Positions 7,105-15,383 of a DNA stretch of 46,472 bases are shown here, piece by piece. The stretch comes from Streptomyces hygroscopicus. GTDB taxonomy: Bacteria > Actinomycetota > Actinomycetes > Streptomycetales > Streptomycetaceae. How positions within the stretch are numbered: the stretch's first letter is position 1; every line of letters starts with the position of its first letter. Below the pieces are notes generated by a model. It saw only the letters and a list, made by a program, of their open reading frames with translations. It did not search any database and was not told the DNA's origin. The translations under genes were made by a program, and so were the position numbers. The stretch lies in assembly GCF_026168105.1 (NCBI RefSeq), contig NZ_LBMW01000056.1, forward strand, positions 1 to 46,472. The letters are read 5' to 3'.

Positions 7105-8259
7105 TCATGCGTCCGCCACCGAGTCGAAGGACACCTGCCCGCGCGAGATGCCCCGCGCGTCCGCGTCGACCGAGCGGCGCAGCGCCTCGTGGAGCTTCGC
7201 CGGGGTCAGCACGCCCAGGAAGCGCGCCCCGTCCAGCACCGCGACCCATCCGGCGTCATGCTGGAGCATCACCCCGAACGCCTGCTTCAGCGGAGCGCCC
7301 ACCGGAACCCAGGAGTTCATCCGGTGGGCGTGGTCCCGGACGACGCCGCCCGCGGCGAGTGCGTCGGCCCCGACCCAGCCGTGCAGATCGCCCTCGGCAT
7401 CCAGAACGACCGCCCAGCGCGCGCCCTCGTCGTACAGCCGGGCCGCCGCCCGCTCGGCGGGCTCGTCGAGCCGGGCGATCGAAGGCTGCTCCAGGTCGCT
7501 CGGCTCGATCTCCGTCACCGACAGCCGTTTCAGCCCCCGGTCCGCGCCGACGAACTCGGCCACATACGGCGTGGCGGGCGTGCCCAGCACCGCGCCGGGC
7601 GTGTCGAACTGCTCGATGCGCCCCCGGCCGTACACCGCGATCCGGTCGCCGAGCCGCACGGCCTCCTCGATGTCGTGCGTGACCAGCAGCACCGTCTTGC
7701 GCACGGCCGCCTGCATCCGCAGGAACTCGTCCTGCAACTGTTCCCGCACCACCGGGTCGACCGCGCCGAACGGTTCGTCCATCAGCAGCACGGGCGGATC
7801 GGCGGCCAGCGCCCGCGCCACCCCGACCCGCTGCCGCTGACCGCCCGACAACTGGTCCGGGTAGCGAGGCCCGTACGTCTTCGGGTCCAGGCCCACCAGC
7901 TCGAGCAACTCGGCTGCCCGTGCCCGCGCCTTCGCCTTCTTCCAGCCGATCAAATACGGCACGGTCGCCGTGTTGTCGAGAACGGTCCGGTGCGGGAACA
8001 GCCCCACCTGCTGGATCACATACCCGATCCGCCGCCGCAGCCGTACCGGATCGACGGTCGCGATGTCCTCGCCGCCCACCAGGATCCGGCCCGACGTCGG
8101 TTCGATGAGCCGGTTGACCATCATCATCGTGGTCGTCTTGCCGCAGCCGGACGGTCCCACGAGCGTGACGAGCTCGCCCTCGGCAACCTCGAAGGTCAGG
8201 TCGTCCACGGCGGTCGTACCATCCGGATACCGCTTGGTGACCTGCTCGAACCGGATCAT
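7105..8259 (-). CDS. ABC transporter ATP-binding protein with CBS domains (OpuCA/ProV type)
   Basis: Cytoplasmic ATPase of the betaine/choline importer, 384 aa. Walker A GPSGCGKT (35-42), Q-loop IQQVGLFPH, signature LSGGQRQ (137-143), Walker B VLLMDEP (157-163) and switch His in LLVTHDIEEA are all present. Residues about 250-375 form two CBS motifs, as in OpuCA, where they sense ionic strength. It is separated from its permeases and binding protein by the M15-like gene and lies on the opposite strand. It starts only 22 bp after lutC on the same strand, with GTGAGGGG as ribosome site, so it could be co-transcribed with the lactate genes. Confidence 0.9.
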   Translation of the reverse strand: MIRFEQVTKRYPDGTTAVDDLTFEVAEGELVTLVGPSGCGKTTTMMMVNRLIEPTSGRILVGGEDIATVDPVRLRRRIGYVIQQVGLFPHRTVLDNTATVPYLIGWKKAKARARAAELLELVGLDPKTYGPRYPDQLSGGQRQRVGVARALAADPPVLLMDEPFGAVDPVVREQLQDEFLRMQAAVRKTVLLVTHDIEEAVRLGDRIAVYGRGRIEQFDTPGAVLGTPATPYVAEFVGADRGLKRLSVTEIEPSDLEQPSIARLDEPAERAAARLYDEGARWAVVLDAEGDLHGWVGADALAAGGVVRDHAHRMNSWVPVGAPLKQAFGVMLQHDAGWVAVLDGARFLGVLTPAKLHEALRRSVDADARGISRGQVSFDSVADA

Positions 8260-8281
8260 CCCCTCACGCTAACGGCGCCGG

Positions 8282-8929
8282 TCACTCCTCGCTCAGCAGC
8301 ACCACCTCCAGGGTGCGCGGACCGTGCACCCCCTCGACCCGGTCCAGCTCGATGTCGCTCGTCGCCGACGGACCGGAGATCCAGGTCAGCGGGCGTGTCG
8401 GGGCAAGCCGTTCCATGGCCTGGGGCACGGACGACACGACCTGCGCGGGGACGCGTACGACGCAGATGTGGTGGTCGGGGACGAGCGTGATTCGGCGGCG
8501 TCCCTGGTCGGGTGAGCCGTCCAGCACGATGGTGCCGGTCTCGGCGATGGCGACCGCGCAGCCGGTGACCACGCTCTCCACCTTGTCCAGGTCGTGGGGC
8601 GTACTCACCGCGCGGTCATGTACCCGCGTGGGATCGGCGGCCGACATCCACTGCGCAGGGAGCCCCGGGGGCACGAGGACGTACCGCGGTCCGCGCAGGG
8701 CAAGCAGCCGCATGATGACGTTCGGCAACTCCTCCGCGTTCGTACGGTGCACGACCGCCCGGTACTCCGTCAGGTTCTCCGCCAGCAGATCCACCGTCTC
8801 CTCGGCAGTGCGCTCGCCGTGTTCGCGCAGATAGTCCCGGGAAACGGCCTGCTCGTAGGGCGTGTCGGCCTCCCCGGCAGTCGCGAGCGCCCGCCGTACC
8901 CGGCCCAGGATCAGATCCCTGCTGCTCAT
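8282..8929 (-). CDS. lutC: Lactate utilization protein C (LUD domain)
   Basis: Third subunit of the LutABC L-lactate dehydrogenase complex that oxidises L-lactate to pyruvate. It is a 215-aa LUD-domain protein: GCAVAIAETGTIVLDGSPDQGRR in the centre and PSATSDIELDRVEGVHGPRTLEVVLL at the C-terminus are characteristic. Its ATG at 8929 overlaps the lutB stop by four bases (ATGA), so it is translated as part of the lutABC unit. Confidence 0.93.
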   Translation of the reverse strand: MSSRDLILGRVRRALATAGEADTPYEQAVSRDYLREHGERTAEETVDLLAENLTEYRAVVHRTNAEELPNVIMRLLALRGPRYVLVPPGLPAQWMSAADPTRVHDRAVSTPHDLDKVESVVTGCAVAIAETGTIVLDGSPDQGRRRITLVPDHHICVVRVPAQVVSSVPQAMERLAPTRPLTWISGPSATSDIELDRVEGVHGPRTLEVVLLSEE

Positions 8930-10464
8930 TTCCCGTCCCCTTGGTCGTGGCCACTCGCCTGGTCCCCGGCACTCCCCGCCCCGGCGCCCCGGCCGGTGAC
9001 GTGTGTGCGCTGCCACCAGTCGCGGAACGGTTCCGCGGGCACCGGGGGCAGGTCCCGGCTCGCGCTCCACGCCCTGCCCGGACCCGGCAGCGTCCGGGGA
9101 TGGAAGCGACGCGACCGCGACGCGATCCGCTGGCCCGTGCGCAGAGCGCCTGGATGGCCGAACGCCCAGCGGGCCGCCCGCATCGCCGCCCGCTCGGCGG
9201 CGTGCCCCTTCGCCGGCTTCAGGACCACCTTGTTGCCCGCACGCGTGACGGGGCCGCCCTGCACGACCCTCTCCCGCAGATGCACCAGCACCTCGGGGAT
9301 GTCGATGGCGACCGGGCACACTTCGTAGCAGGCTCCGCACAGCGAGGAGGCGTAGGGGAGTGAGGCGTCGATCTCGCTCTGCGTGCCGCGGAGCTGAGGG
9401 CTGAGGATGGCGCCGATCGGTCCCGGATAGACCGAGCCGTACGCATGGCCGCCCGCCCGCTCGTACACGGGACAGACATTGAGACACGCGGAGCAGCGAA
9501 TGCAGCGCAGCGCCTGACGTCCGACCTGGTCGGCCAGCGTGTCGGTGCGGCCGTTGTCCAGCAGGACCAGATGGAAGGTCCGCGGGCCGTCGGCCGTCTC
9601 GGCGTCCGTCGTTCCCGTCCACATGCTCGTGTAGGGGTTCATCCGCTCGGCCGTCGAGGAGCGGGGGAGCGTCTGGAGGAACACCTCCAGGTCCCGCCAG
9701 GTCGGCACGAGCTTCTCGATGCCGACGACCGAGATCAGCGTCTCGGGGAGGGTGAGGCACATCCGTCCGTTGCCCTCCGACTCGACCACCACCAGCGTGC
9801 CGGTCTCGGCGACCATGAAGTTCGCGCCCGAGATGCCGACCCTGGCGCGCAGGAACTTCTCGCGCAGATGCAGCCGGGCTGCCTCGGCCAGTTCGGCGGG
9901 CGTGTCGGTGAGCCCCTCGGGTGCCGGCCGGCCCCACGCGCCCATCTCGGAGCGGAAGATGTCACGGATCTCGCCGCGGTTGCGGTGGATCGCCGGGACC
10001 AGGATGTGCGAAGGCCGGTCCTTGCCCAACTGCACGATCAGTTCGGCCAGATCCGTCTCGTACGCCCTGATGCCCTCTGCCTCCAGCGCCTCGTTGAGAC
10101 CGATCTCCTGCGTGGCCATGGACTTGACCTTGACGACCTCCGACTCGCCCGTCGCCTTGACCAGTTCGGCCACGATCCGGTTGGCCTCGACCGCGTCGGC
10201 GGCCCAGTGGACGGTGCCACCGGCCGCCGTGACCGACTCCTCCAACTGCACCAGATACCGGTCCAGATGACGGAGGGTGTGGTCCTTGATCTGCCGGCCC
10301 GCCTCCCGAAGCGCCGCCCAGTCGGACACCTCGGCGACCGCCTTGGCTCGCTTGGCGCGGATGGTGTGGGTGGCGTGCCGGAGATTGCGGCGCAGGGTCC
10401 GGTTGCCGACCGCCTCGCGTGCGGCCTCGGGGAACGCGGGCATCCCGATGAACGTCCCGCTCAT
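8926..10464 (-). CDS. lutB: Lactate utilization protein B (LUD domain plus 2x[4Fe-4S] ferredoxin)
   Basis: Iron-sulfur subunit of the lactate oxidation complex, 512 aa. The N-terminal LUD domain (about 60-300) contains the NFMVAETGTLVVVESEGNGRM motif. Two cubane cluster motifs follow: Cys321, 324, 327, 331 (CIRCSACLNVCP) and Cys376, 379, 383 (CGACYEVCP). The C-terminal 100 residues are basic and poorly conserved. The ATG at 10464 overlaps the stop of a 12-codon ORF that bridges from lutA, and AAGGGG inside that ORF serves as ribosome site. Confidence 0.95.
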   Translation of the reverse strand: MSGTFIGMPAFPEAAREAVGNRTLRRNLRHATHTIRAKRAKAVAEVSDWAALREAGRQIKDHTLRHLDRYLVQLEESVTAAGGTVHWAADAVEANRIVAELVKATGESEVVKVKSMATQEIGLNEALEAEGIRAYETDLAELIVQLGKDRPSHILVPAIHRNRGEIRDIFRSEMGAWGRPAPEGLTDTPAELAEAARLHLREKFLRARVGISGANFMVAETGTLVVVESEGNGRMCLTLPETLISVVGIEKLVPTWRDLEVFLQTLPRSSTAERMNPYTSMWTGTTDAETADGPRTFHLVLLDNGRTDTLADQVGRQALRCIRCSACLNVCPVYERAGGHAYGSVYPGPIGAILSPQLRGTQSEIDASLPYASSLCGACYEVCPVAIDIPEVLVHLRERVVQGGPVTRAGNKVVLKPAKGHAAERAAMRAARWAFGHPGALRTGQRIASRSRRFHPRTLPGPGRAWSASRDLPPVPAEPFRDWWQRTHVTGRGAGAGSAGDQASGHDQGDGK

Positions 10465-10499
10465 GCGCTGTGCCCCTTCACGACGGCGATGACACTCAT
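10461..10499 (-). CDS. 12-codon ORF bridging lutA and lutB
   Basis: Encodes MSVIAVVKGHSA. Its ATG overlaps the lutA TGA (ATGA at 10496-10499) and its own TGA overlaps the lutB ATG (ATGA at 10461-10464). It thus fills the whole lutA-lutB gap in a third frame and could carry ribosomes across by termination-reinitiation. The lutB ribosome site AAGGGG lies inside it. A functional peptide is not implied; it may be only a coupling device or chance. Confidence 0.45.
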   Translation of the reverse strand: MSVIAVVKGHSA

Positions 10500-11251
10500 A
10501 CCAGCGGCTCCTCTTCCGTGCTCGCCAGGATCTCCGCGATGTGGACGGGCCGCATGCCGACGCCCAGCCGTGTCATCGTCCCGCCGATGTGCATCAGACA
10601 GGAGTTGTCGGCGGCGCACAGTACCTCGGCCTCCGTCGACTCGGCGTTGCGCACCTTGTCGGCGCCCATCGCCGCCGAGACATCGGAGTTCTTCAGGGCG
10701 AAGGTGCCGCCGAAGCCGCAGCACTCCTCCGCGCCCGGCAGGTCGACCAACTCCAGCCCCTTGACGGCCTGGAGCAACCGCCTGGGACGGTCGCCGAGAC
10801 CGAGGCTCCGCAGGCCGTGACACGTCGGGTGGTACGTCACGGTGTGCGGGTAGTACGCGCCCACGTCGGTCACCCCCACCACATCCACCAGGAACTCGGT
10901 GAGCTCGTACGTCTTCGGGACCACGGGGGCCAGGGTGGCCGCGAGCACGTCCCCGCGCCCCTCGGCCCGCGCACGCTCACCCAACCGCGGATACAGCTCC
11001 CGCACCATGGCCCCGCATGACCCCGAAGGCGTCACGATCGCCTCGTACTCTCGGAATACATCGGAGAACTTCACCGCGAGTGGCTCGGCCTCATGCCGAT
11101 ACCCCGTGTTGTAGTGAGCCTGCCCGCAGCAGGTCTGCGTCAGCGGGAAGTCGACCTCGACGCCCAGCCTGGTCAGGAGTTTCACCACGGCGCGCCCGGT
11201 ATCCGGATAAAGCGTGTCGTTGATGCAGGTCAGGAACAGGGCGACACGCAT
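10496..11251 (-). CDS. lutA: Lactate utilization protein A (cysteine-rich CCG domains)
   Basis: Electron-transfer subunit of the LutABC complex, 251 aa, with two CCG domains like heterodisulfide reductase HdrB and GlpC. The first has CCGQAHYNTG at 41-50 with GSCG at 77-80; the second has HPTCHGLR at 141-148 and CCGFGG at 177-182. GAGGAG precedes the ATG at 11251. It is the first gene of the lut operon and is divergent from a LacI-family gene 430 bp away; the two share a regulatory region, but whether that regulator controls lut is not shown. Confidence 0.95.
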   Translation of the reverse strand: MRVALFLTCINDTLYPDTGRAVVKLLTRLGVEVDFPLTQTCCGQAHYNTGYRHEAEPLAVKFSDVFREYEAIVTPSGSCGAMVRELYPRLGERARAEGRGDVLAATLAPVVPKTYELTEFLVDVVGVTDVGAYYPHTVTYHPTCHGLRSLGLGDRPRRLLQAVKGLELVDLPGAEECCGFGGTFALKNSDVSAAMGADKVRNAESTEAEVLCAADNSCLMHIGGTMTRLGVGMRPVHIAEILASTEEEPLV

Positions 11252-11682
11252 CGCGGCTCCTCGTGGTCGATCATCGGATGAGTGCAGGGTAATCCGCCGA
11301 TGCGATCTCGGGGAGACCCCGGCTCACGGCGTGGCGAACCGGGCCCCGCCTCGCGCCACGGCGCCGTGCCGCCCCGCGGCTCGTACCGCGTCAACGGCTG
11401 GGCAGGTGCCAGGAGTTGCCGCATCGGGGCACGGTCACAGGCCGTCCCATGAGCCGGGGCCTGCCCGGGCCTGGACGAGGACGTTCCGTTCCCGAGGGCG
11501 GCCGGTCTCCGACGGGCGATCCCGTACTCACCGTCAAAGCGTTCGTCCCGGTGCCTTCAACTTCGTGCACTCGGCGACCATGGACTTCGCGCCGACCGCC
11601 CGACCACGACCGGAAACGTCGGCGGTGGGCGGGTAGTGTGAAGGTCTGCCCGCCGCTCCACTGCTCCCTGGAGGCCCGCCCG
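11252..11682. other. Long divergent intergenic region lutA / lacI-type regulator
   Basis: 431 bp without a convincing gene; open frames here have no ribosome site or family features. It must hold the promoters of lutABC (-) and the LacI-family gene (+). A perfect 12-bp palindrome CACGGCGCCGTG lies at 11357-11368, and a -10-like TAGTGT at 11634-11639. No classical LacI operator of the CGNNNNCG-centred A/T-flanked type stands out. Confidence 0.7.
11634..11639 (+). promoter_or_regulatory. Candidate -10 element of the LacI-family gene
   Basis: TAGTGT fits the actinobacterial -10 pattern TANNNT; the predicted transcript would have a leader of about 35 nt with GGAGG at 11670-11674. No good -35 is seen. 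Confidence 0.4.
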
Positions 11683-12714
11683 ATGGCCCAGTCGGTGGGT
11701 ATCAAGGACGTCGCCCGCGCAGCCGGAGTCTCCGTGGGTACGGTCTCGAACGTCATCAACCGTCCCGAGGCGGTCGCCTCCGAGACCCGCGCCCGCGTGC
11801 TGTCCGCGATCGACCGGCTCGGCTATGTCCGCAGCGAGTCGGCGAGGCAGCTGCGTGCCGGACGCAGCCGGATCATGGGACTGCTCGTCCTCGACATGGG
11901 CAACCCGTTCTTCGTGGACGTGGCCCGTGGCGCCGAGCGGGCCGCCCGCGAGGCCGGGCTCGGCGTGATGGTCTGCAACAGCGCGAGGAGCCCCGCCGAA
12001 GAGGCCGACTACCTGGCGCTCTTCGCCGAGCAGCGGGTGCGCGGCGTGCTGCTGACCCCCGCCGACGCGACCGGCCCCAACGTCCAGGCCTTCCGCCGCC
12101 ACGGAATCCCGTTCGTCCTGGTCGACCGGGTCGCCGAGGGTGCCACGGAGTGCTCCGTCCGCGTCGACGACACGGCGGGCGGCGCCCTGGCCGTCCGGCA
12201 CCTGGTCGACGCCGGGCACCGCTCCCTCGCGTTCGTCAGCGGTCCGCCCGCACTCGGCCAGGTCAGGGACCGCCGCACGGGAGCCCTCAACGCCCTTGCC
12301 GAGGCCGGACTCGGTTCCGAGGCGCTGCGGGAGCTGCCGACCGAGCGCCTCGACGTCCCCGCGGGCCGGGACGCCGGTGCCCGCCTCCTCGGACTCGCCG
12401 ACCGTCCCACCGCGGTGTTCTGCGCCAACGACCTGCTCGCGCTCGGCGTCCTGCAGGCCATGTACGCGGCCGGGGTGAGGGTCCCCGAAGACCTCGCCAT
12501 CGTCGGATACGACGACATCGAGTTCGCCGCGGCGGCCGCCGTGCCGCTCACCTCCGTACGGCAGCCCGCGGTCACCATGGGCGCGCTCGCTGCGGAGCTC
12601 CTGCTCGAGGAGACGGAGGCGGAGACCGAATCGGGCCGGCGCGGCCACGAACACCGGAGGGTGGTGCTCCAGCCGAAGCTGGTGGTGCGCCGCTCCAGCC
12701 TCCCGCGGGGCTGA
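11683..12714 (+). CDS. LacI-family transcriptional regulator
   Basis: Sugar-type repressor of 343 aa. The N-terminal helix-turn-helix is IKDVARAAGVSVGTVSNVINRP, followed by the hinge helix SESARQLRAGRSRIMGLLVLDMGNPFF. The periplasmic-binding-protein-like effector domain runs to PRG; FCANDLLALGVLQAMYAAGVRVPEDLAIVGYDDIEFA is the classic signature in its second half. The ATG at 11683 has GGAGG eight bases upstream; the open frame extends earlier without family features. No sugar operon is adjacent in this window. It could control the divergent lut genes, but LacI control of lactate oxidation is not usual, so this stays open. Confidence 0.9.
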   Translation: MAQSVGIKDVARAAGVSVGTVSNVINRPEAVASETRARVLSAIDRLGYVRSESARQLRAGRSRIMGLLVLDMGNPFFVDVARGAERAAREAGLGVMVCNSARSPAEEADYLALFAEQRVRGVLLTPADATGPNVQAFRRHGIPFVLVDRVAEGATECSVRVDDTAGGALAVRHLVDAGHRSLAFVSGPPALGQVRDRRTGALNALAEAGLGSEALRELPTERLDVPAGRDAGARLLGLADRPTAVFCANDLLALGVLQAMYAAGVRVPEDLAIVGYDDIEFAAAAAVPLTSVRQPAVTMGALAAELLLEETEAETESGRRGHEHRRVVLQPKLVVRRSSLPRG

Positions 12715-12722
12715 ATCCTTCT

Positions 12723-12742
12723 CGTCGACGTCGACGTCGACG
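12723..12742. repeat. Three tandem GTCGAC palindromes
   Basis: Three adjacent copies of GTCGAC (12724-12741) make a perfect 20-bp palindrome, CGTCGACGTCGACGTCGACG, nine bases after the LacI-family stop codon. It might be a protein site or part of the transcription end. Confidence 0.7.
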
Positions 12743-12787
12743 GGGGAGCCCCACCGGCTGCGCGCGGCTGTTCAGTACCGCGTTCCT

Positions 12788-12814
12788 GTTCCCGGCCCGC
12801 CGAGGGCCCGGAAC
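12788..12814 (+). terminator. Hairpin after the LacI-family gene
   Basis: GTTCCCGGCCC (12788-12798) pairs with GGGCCCGGAAC (12804-12814) with one mismatch and a 5-nt loop. It lies between the regulator and the next gene and would separate their transcripts. Confidence 0.6.
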
Positions 12815-12864
12815 CATGTGCTGAACTGGGACGCGGCCTGGATCCGTCCGTCTCGGGAGCCCCG

Positions 12865-14166
12865 TTGAACCTCAGCTACCGCCAGCCCGGCGTCGTCCTC
12901 ACCGATCGCCGCTTCGCCGTACCCCTCGACCACCGCGACCCCGAGGGCGAGACGATCGAGCTGTACGCGCGGGAGGTCGTCGCAAGCGACAAGGCCGGTG
13001 ACGACCTGCCGTGGCTGATCTACCTCCGTGGCGGGCCCGGCTTCGGGGCGCACCGCTACATCGGCAAGCAGGCCTGGCTCGGCCGGGTCCTGGAGGAGTA
13101 CCGCGTCCTCCTTCTCGACCAGCGCGGCACCGGCGCCTCCACGCCCGCCAACCGGCAGACGCTCCCACTGCGCGGCGGCGCCCGCGAGCAGGCCGACTAC
13201 CTGACGCACTTCCGCGCGGACTCCATCGTGCGTGACTGCGAGGCCATCCGCCCGCAGGTCACAGGCGGTGCCCCGTGGACGGTCCTCGGACAGAGCTTCG
13301 GCGGTTTCTGCACCGTGCACTACCTGTCCACGGCCCCCGAGGGCCTGCGCGCCGCGCTGATCACCGGCGGGCTGCCGTCCCTGGACGCGCACGCGGATGA
13401 TGTCTACCGGGCCGCATACCCGCGCATCGAACGCAAGGTGGCCGCCCACTACGCGCGTTATCCGCAGGACGCCGAGCGCGCCCGTAGGATCGCCACGTAC
13501 CTGCTCCAGCACGAGCCGGTCCTGCACGGCGGCTACAAGCTCACCGTCGAGGCCTTCCAGTCGCTCGGCATCCTCCTCGGCACCGGCGACGGCAGCCACC
13601 GTCTGCACTTCCTCCTCGCAGACCCCTTCGTCCGCACCTCGCGGGGCCTCGCGCTCTCCGACGCCTTCCAGGAGGAGGTGCAGAGCGTGCTCTCGTACGC
13701 GGGCCACCCGCTCTACGCACTGGTCCACGAGGCGATCTACGGTCAGGACGACCGGCCGACCGCCTGGTCGGCGGAACGGGTCCGCGCGCGGTTCCCGCAG
13801 TTCGACGCCGCCAAGGCCCTGACGGGTGACGGACCGGTCCTGTTCACGGGCGAGTCCGTGCATCCCTGGATGTTCGACACCGACCCGGCCCTGCGGCCGC
13901 TGCGCGAGACCGCCCATCTCCTTGCGGAGCACACCGGCTGGACGCCGCTGTACGACCGTGGCCGGCTCGCCGCCAATGAGGTGCCGGTGGCCGCTGCGGT
14001 CTATCACGACGACATGTACGTCGACACCGCCCACGCCCTGGAGACGGCCCGTGCGATCCGCGGCTTGCGCACCTGGGTCACGGACGAGTTCGAACACGAC
14101 GGCGTGCACGCGGACGGCCCGCGCGTCCTGGACCGCCTGCTGGCGTTGACGAGGGACGAGGTCTGA
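12865..14166 (+). CDS. Alpha/beta hydrolase, proline iminopeptidase type
   Basis: Cytoplasmic serine aminopeptidase-like enzyme of 433 aa (S33 family), predicted to release N-terminal proline from peptides. RGGPGFG (about 54-60) is the oxyanion-hole motif, LLDQRGTGAS follows, and GQSFGGF holds the nucleophile Ser. An acidic residue in the FDTDPAL region and the His in EFEHDGVH complete the probable triad. The start is TTG at 12865 with GGGAG upstream; the sequence from there (NLSYRQPGVVLTDRRFAVPLDH) matches the usual N-terminus of the family and no ATG fits. It stands alone and is followed by a strong hairpin. Confidence 0.88.
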   Translation: MNLSYRQPGVVLTDRRFAVPLDHRDPEGETIELYAREVVASDKAGDDLPWLIYLRGGPGFGAHRYIGKQAWLGRVLEEYRVLLLDQRGTGASTPANRQTLPLRGGAREQADYLTHFRADSIVRDCEAIRPQVTGGAPWTVLGQSFGGFCTVHYLSTAPEGLRAALITGGLPSLDAHADDVYRAAYPRIERKVAAHYARYPQDAERARRIATYLLQHEPVLHGGYKLTVEAFQSLGILLGTGDGSHRLHFLLADPFVRTSRGLALSDAFQEEVQSVLSYAGHPLYALVHEAIYGQDDRPTAWSAERVRARFPQFDAAKALTGDGPVLFTGESVHPWMFDTDPALRPLRETAHLLAEHTGWTPLYDRGRLAANEVPVAAAVYHDDMYVDTAHALETARAIRGLRTWVTDEFEHDGVHADGPRVLDRLLALTRDEV

Positions 14167-14167
14167 C

Positions 14168-14196
14168 ACGGTCCCGGCGCCCGGCTCCGGGACCGT
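14168..14196 (+). terminator. Hairpin terminator after the iminopeptidase gene
   Basis: ACGGTCCCGG (14168-14177) pairs perfectly with CCGGGACCGT (14187-14196), loop 9 nt, immediately after the stop codon. Confidence 0.75.
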
Positions 14197-14595
14197 TCAG
14201 GCCGGCACGGGGCACGGGTGCCCGGGCGCAGCCGCAGGATGCCAACGCGCTTGCCTGCCACGGCGGTTCGGCGTCAGAGGCCGCCCGGCACACCGGCCGG
14301 CAGCCGTTGCCGCCGCCGTCCTGGCCGACGAAGGCCGCGCATCGACGGTCCACGCCCCGCTCGCCGCGGCGTGGGCGTCGGCCTTCCCACGACGGGCGCC
14401 GACCGGTTGTGCACGCTTGTTGCAGGGGACGGGTCACGAGCGTGCCGCCGCTCTGTGGCGAGGTGTTTGCCCGCAGCGGCGGCCGACAGCGGCCGACCGG
14501 GCTCCGCCGCGTTGGGCCGCCCTTGGGCACCGGGGTGGCCCCGCAGTCCTGCGCAGGGCCAACGGGCGGTGGGGACGCGGCGTTAGTCTGCGGCC
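14197..14595. other. Gene-free stretch before the PIG-L gene
   Basis: About 400 bp. Open frames are present on both strands, as everywhere in such GC-rich DNA, but none has a ribosome site with a recognisable protein. Only the -10 element at its right edge is notable. Confidence 0.6.
14584..14589 (+). promoter_or_regulatory. -10 element for a probably leaderless PIG-L transcript
   Basis: TAGTCT, then 6 nt, then ATG; no Shine-Dalgarno. Spacing places the transcription start on the A of the start codon. Confidence 0.5.
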
Positions 14596-15339
14596 ATGAC
14601 CGAGCCGCGGAACGATCAGCTCAAGCCCCTGCCGGACGACTGGCGGCGCGCCCTCGCCGTCGTCGCCCACCCCGACGACCTCGAGTACGGCTGCTCGGCC
14701 GCGATCGCCGGATGGACCGACGGCGGTCGCGAGGTCGCCTACCTCCTCGCCACCCGCGGCGAGGCGGGCATCGACTCGCTGGAACCCTCCGTGTGCGGCC
14801 CCCTGCGGGAGCGGGAACAGCGGGCGAGCGCGGCGGTGGTGGGAGTGTCCACGGTGGAGTTCCTGGACCACCAGGACGGCGTCATCGAGTACGGCATCCC
14901 GCTGCGCCGGGACATCGCCGCGGCGATCCGCCGGCACCGGCCGGAGCTGGTCCTCACCCTCAACCACCGTGACACCTGGGGCGGCGTCGCCTGGAACACT
15001 CCGGACCACGTGGCCGTCGGACGAGCCACCCTGGATGCGGTCGCGGACGCCGGCAACCGCTGGATCTTCCCGGAACTGGCGGAGCGGGGCCTGGAGCCCT
15101 GGAACGGCGTCCGCTGGGTCGCCGTCGCCGGTTCCTCCACGCCCACCCACGCGGTGGACGCGGCACCGGGCCTGGAGCGTGCGGTGCGCTCACTGCTCGA
15201 ACACCGCACGTACATCGAGGCGTTGACGGACAAGGAACCGGAGACGTACGCACGGTCCTTCCTGACCGCTCATGCCGAGTCGGTGGGGGACCGGTTCGGC
15301 GGCAAACCTGCCGTGGCGTTCGAGCTGTTCAGCCGTTAG
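14596..15339 (+). CDS. PIG-L/LmbE family zinc deacetylase
   Basis: Zn-dependent N-deacetylase fold of 247 aa, related to MshB and Mca of mycothiol metabolism and to N-acetylglucosaminyl deacetylases. Metal and catalytic motif AHPDDLEYG sits at about 26-34, and the third metal ligand His in TPDHVAVGRA at about 137-146. The ATG at 14596 has no ribosome site but a -10 box six bases upstream, so it is probably leaderless. The substrate is unknown; mycothiol or mycothiol-conjugate work is possible but the genuine MshB and Mca are usually longer. It runs 44 bp ahead of the ECF sigma gene. Confidence 0.85.
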   Translation: MTEPRNDQLKPLPDDWRRALAVVAHPDDLEYGCSAAIAGWTDGGREVAYLLATRGEAGIDSLEPSVCGPLREREQRASAAVVGVSTVEFLDHQDGVIEYGIPLRRDIAAAIRRHRPELVLTLNHRDTWGGVAWNTPDHVAVGRATLDAVADAGNRWIFPELAERGLEPWNGVRWVAVAGSSTPTHAVDAAPGLERAVRSLLEHRTYIEALTDKEPETYARSFLTAHAESVGDRFGGKPAVAFELFSR

Positions 15340-15383
15340 GCGACGATCAACACCTCATGTGGACGACTTTCGGAACGGGGACG

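Noticed and set aside
6047..8490. Long + frames across the M15-like and ABC ATPase genes
   Set aside because: Antisense to two genes with complete catalytic or nucleotide-binding motifs; low-complexity translation.
9445..10764. 439-codon + frame over lutB and lutA
   Set aside because: Shadow of the lut genes; His/Gly/Arg/Val-rich with no ribosome site.
14197..14595. Gene in the gap before PIG-L
   Set aside because: Frames there are Arg/Pro-rich in every phase and lack starts with ribosome sites.
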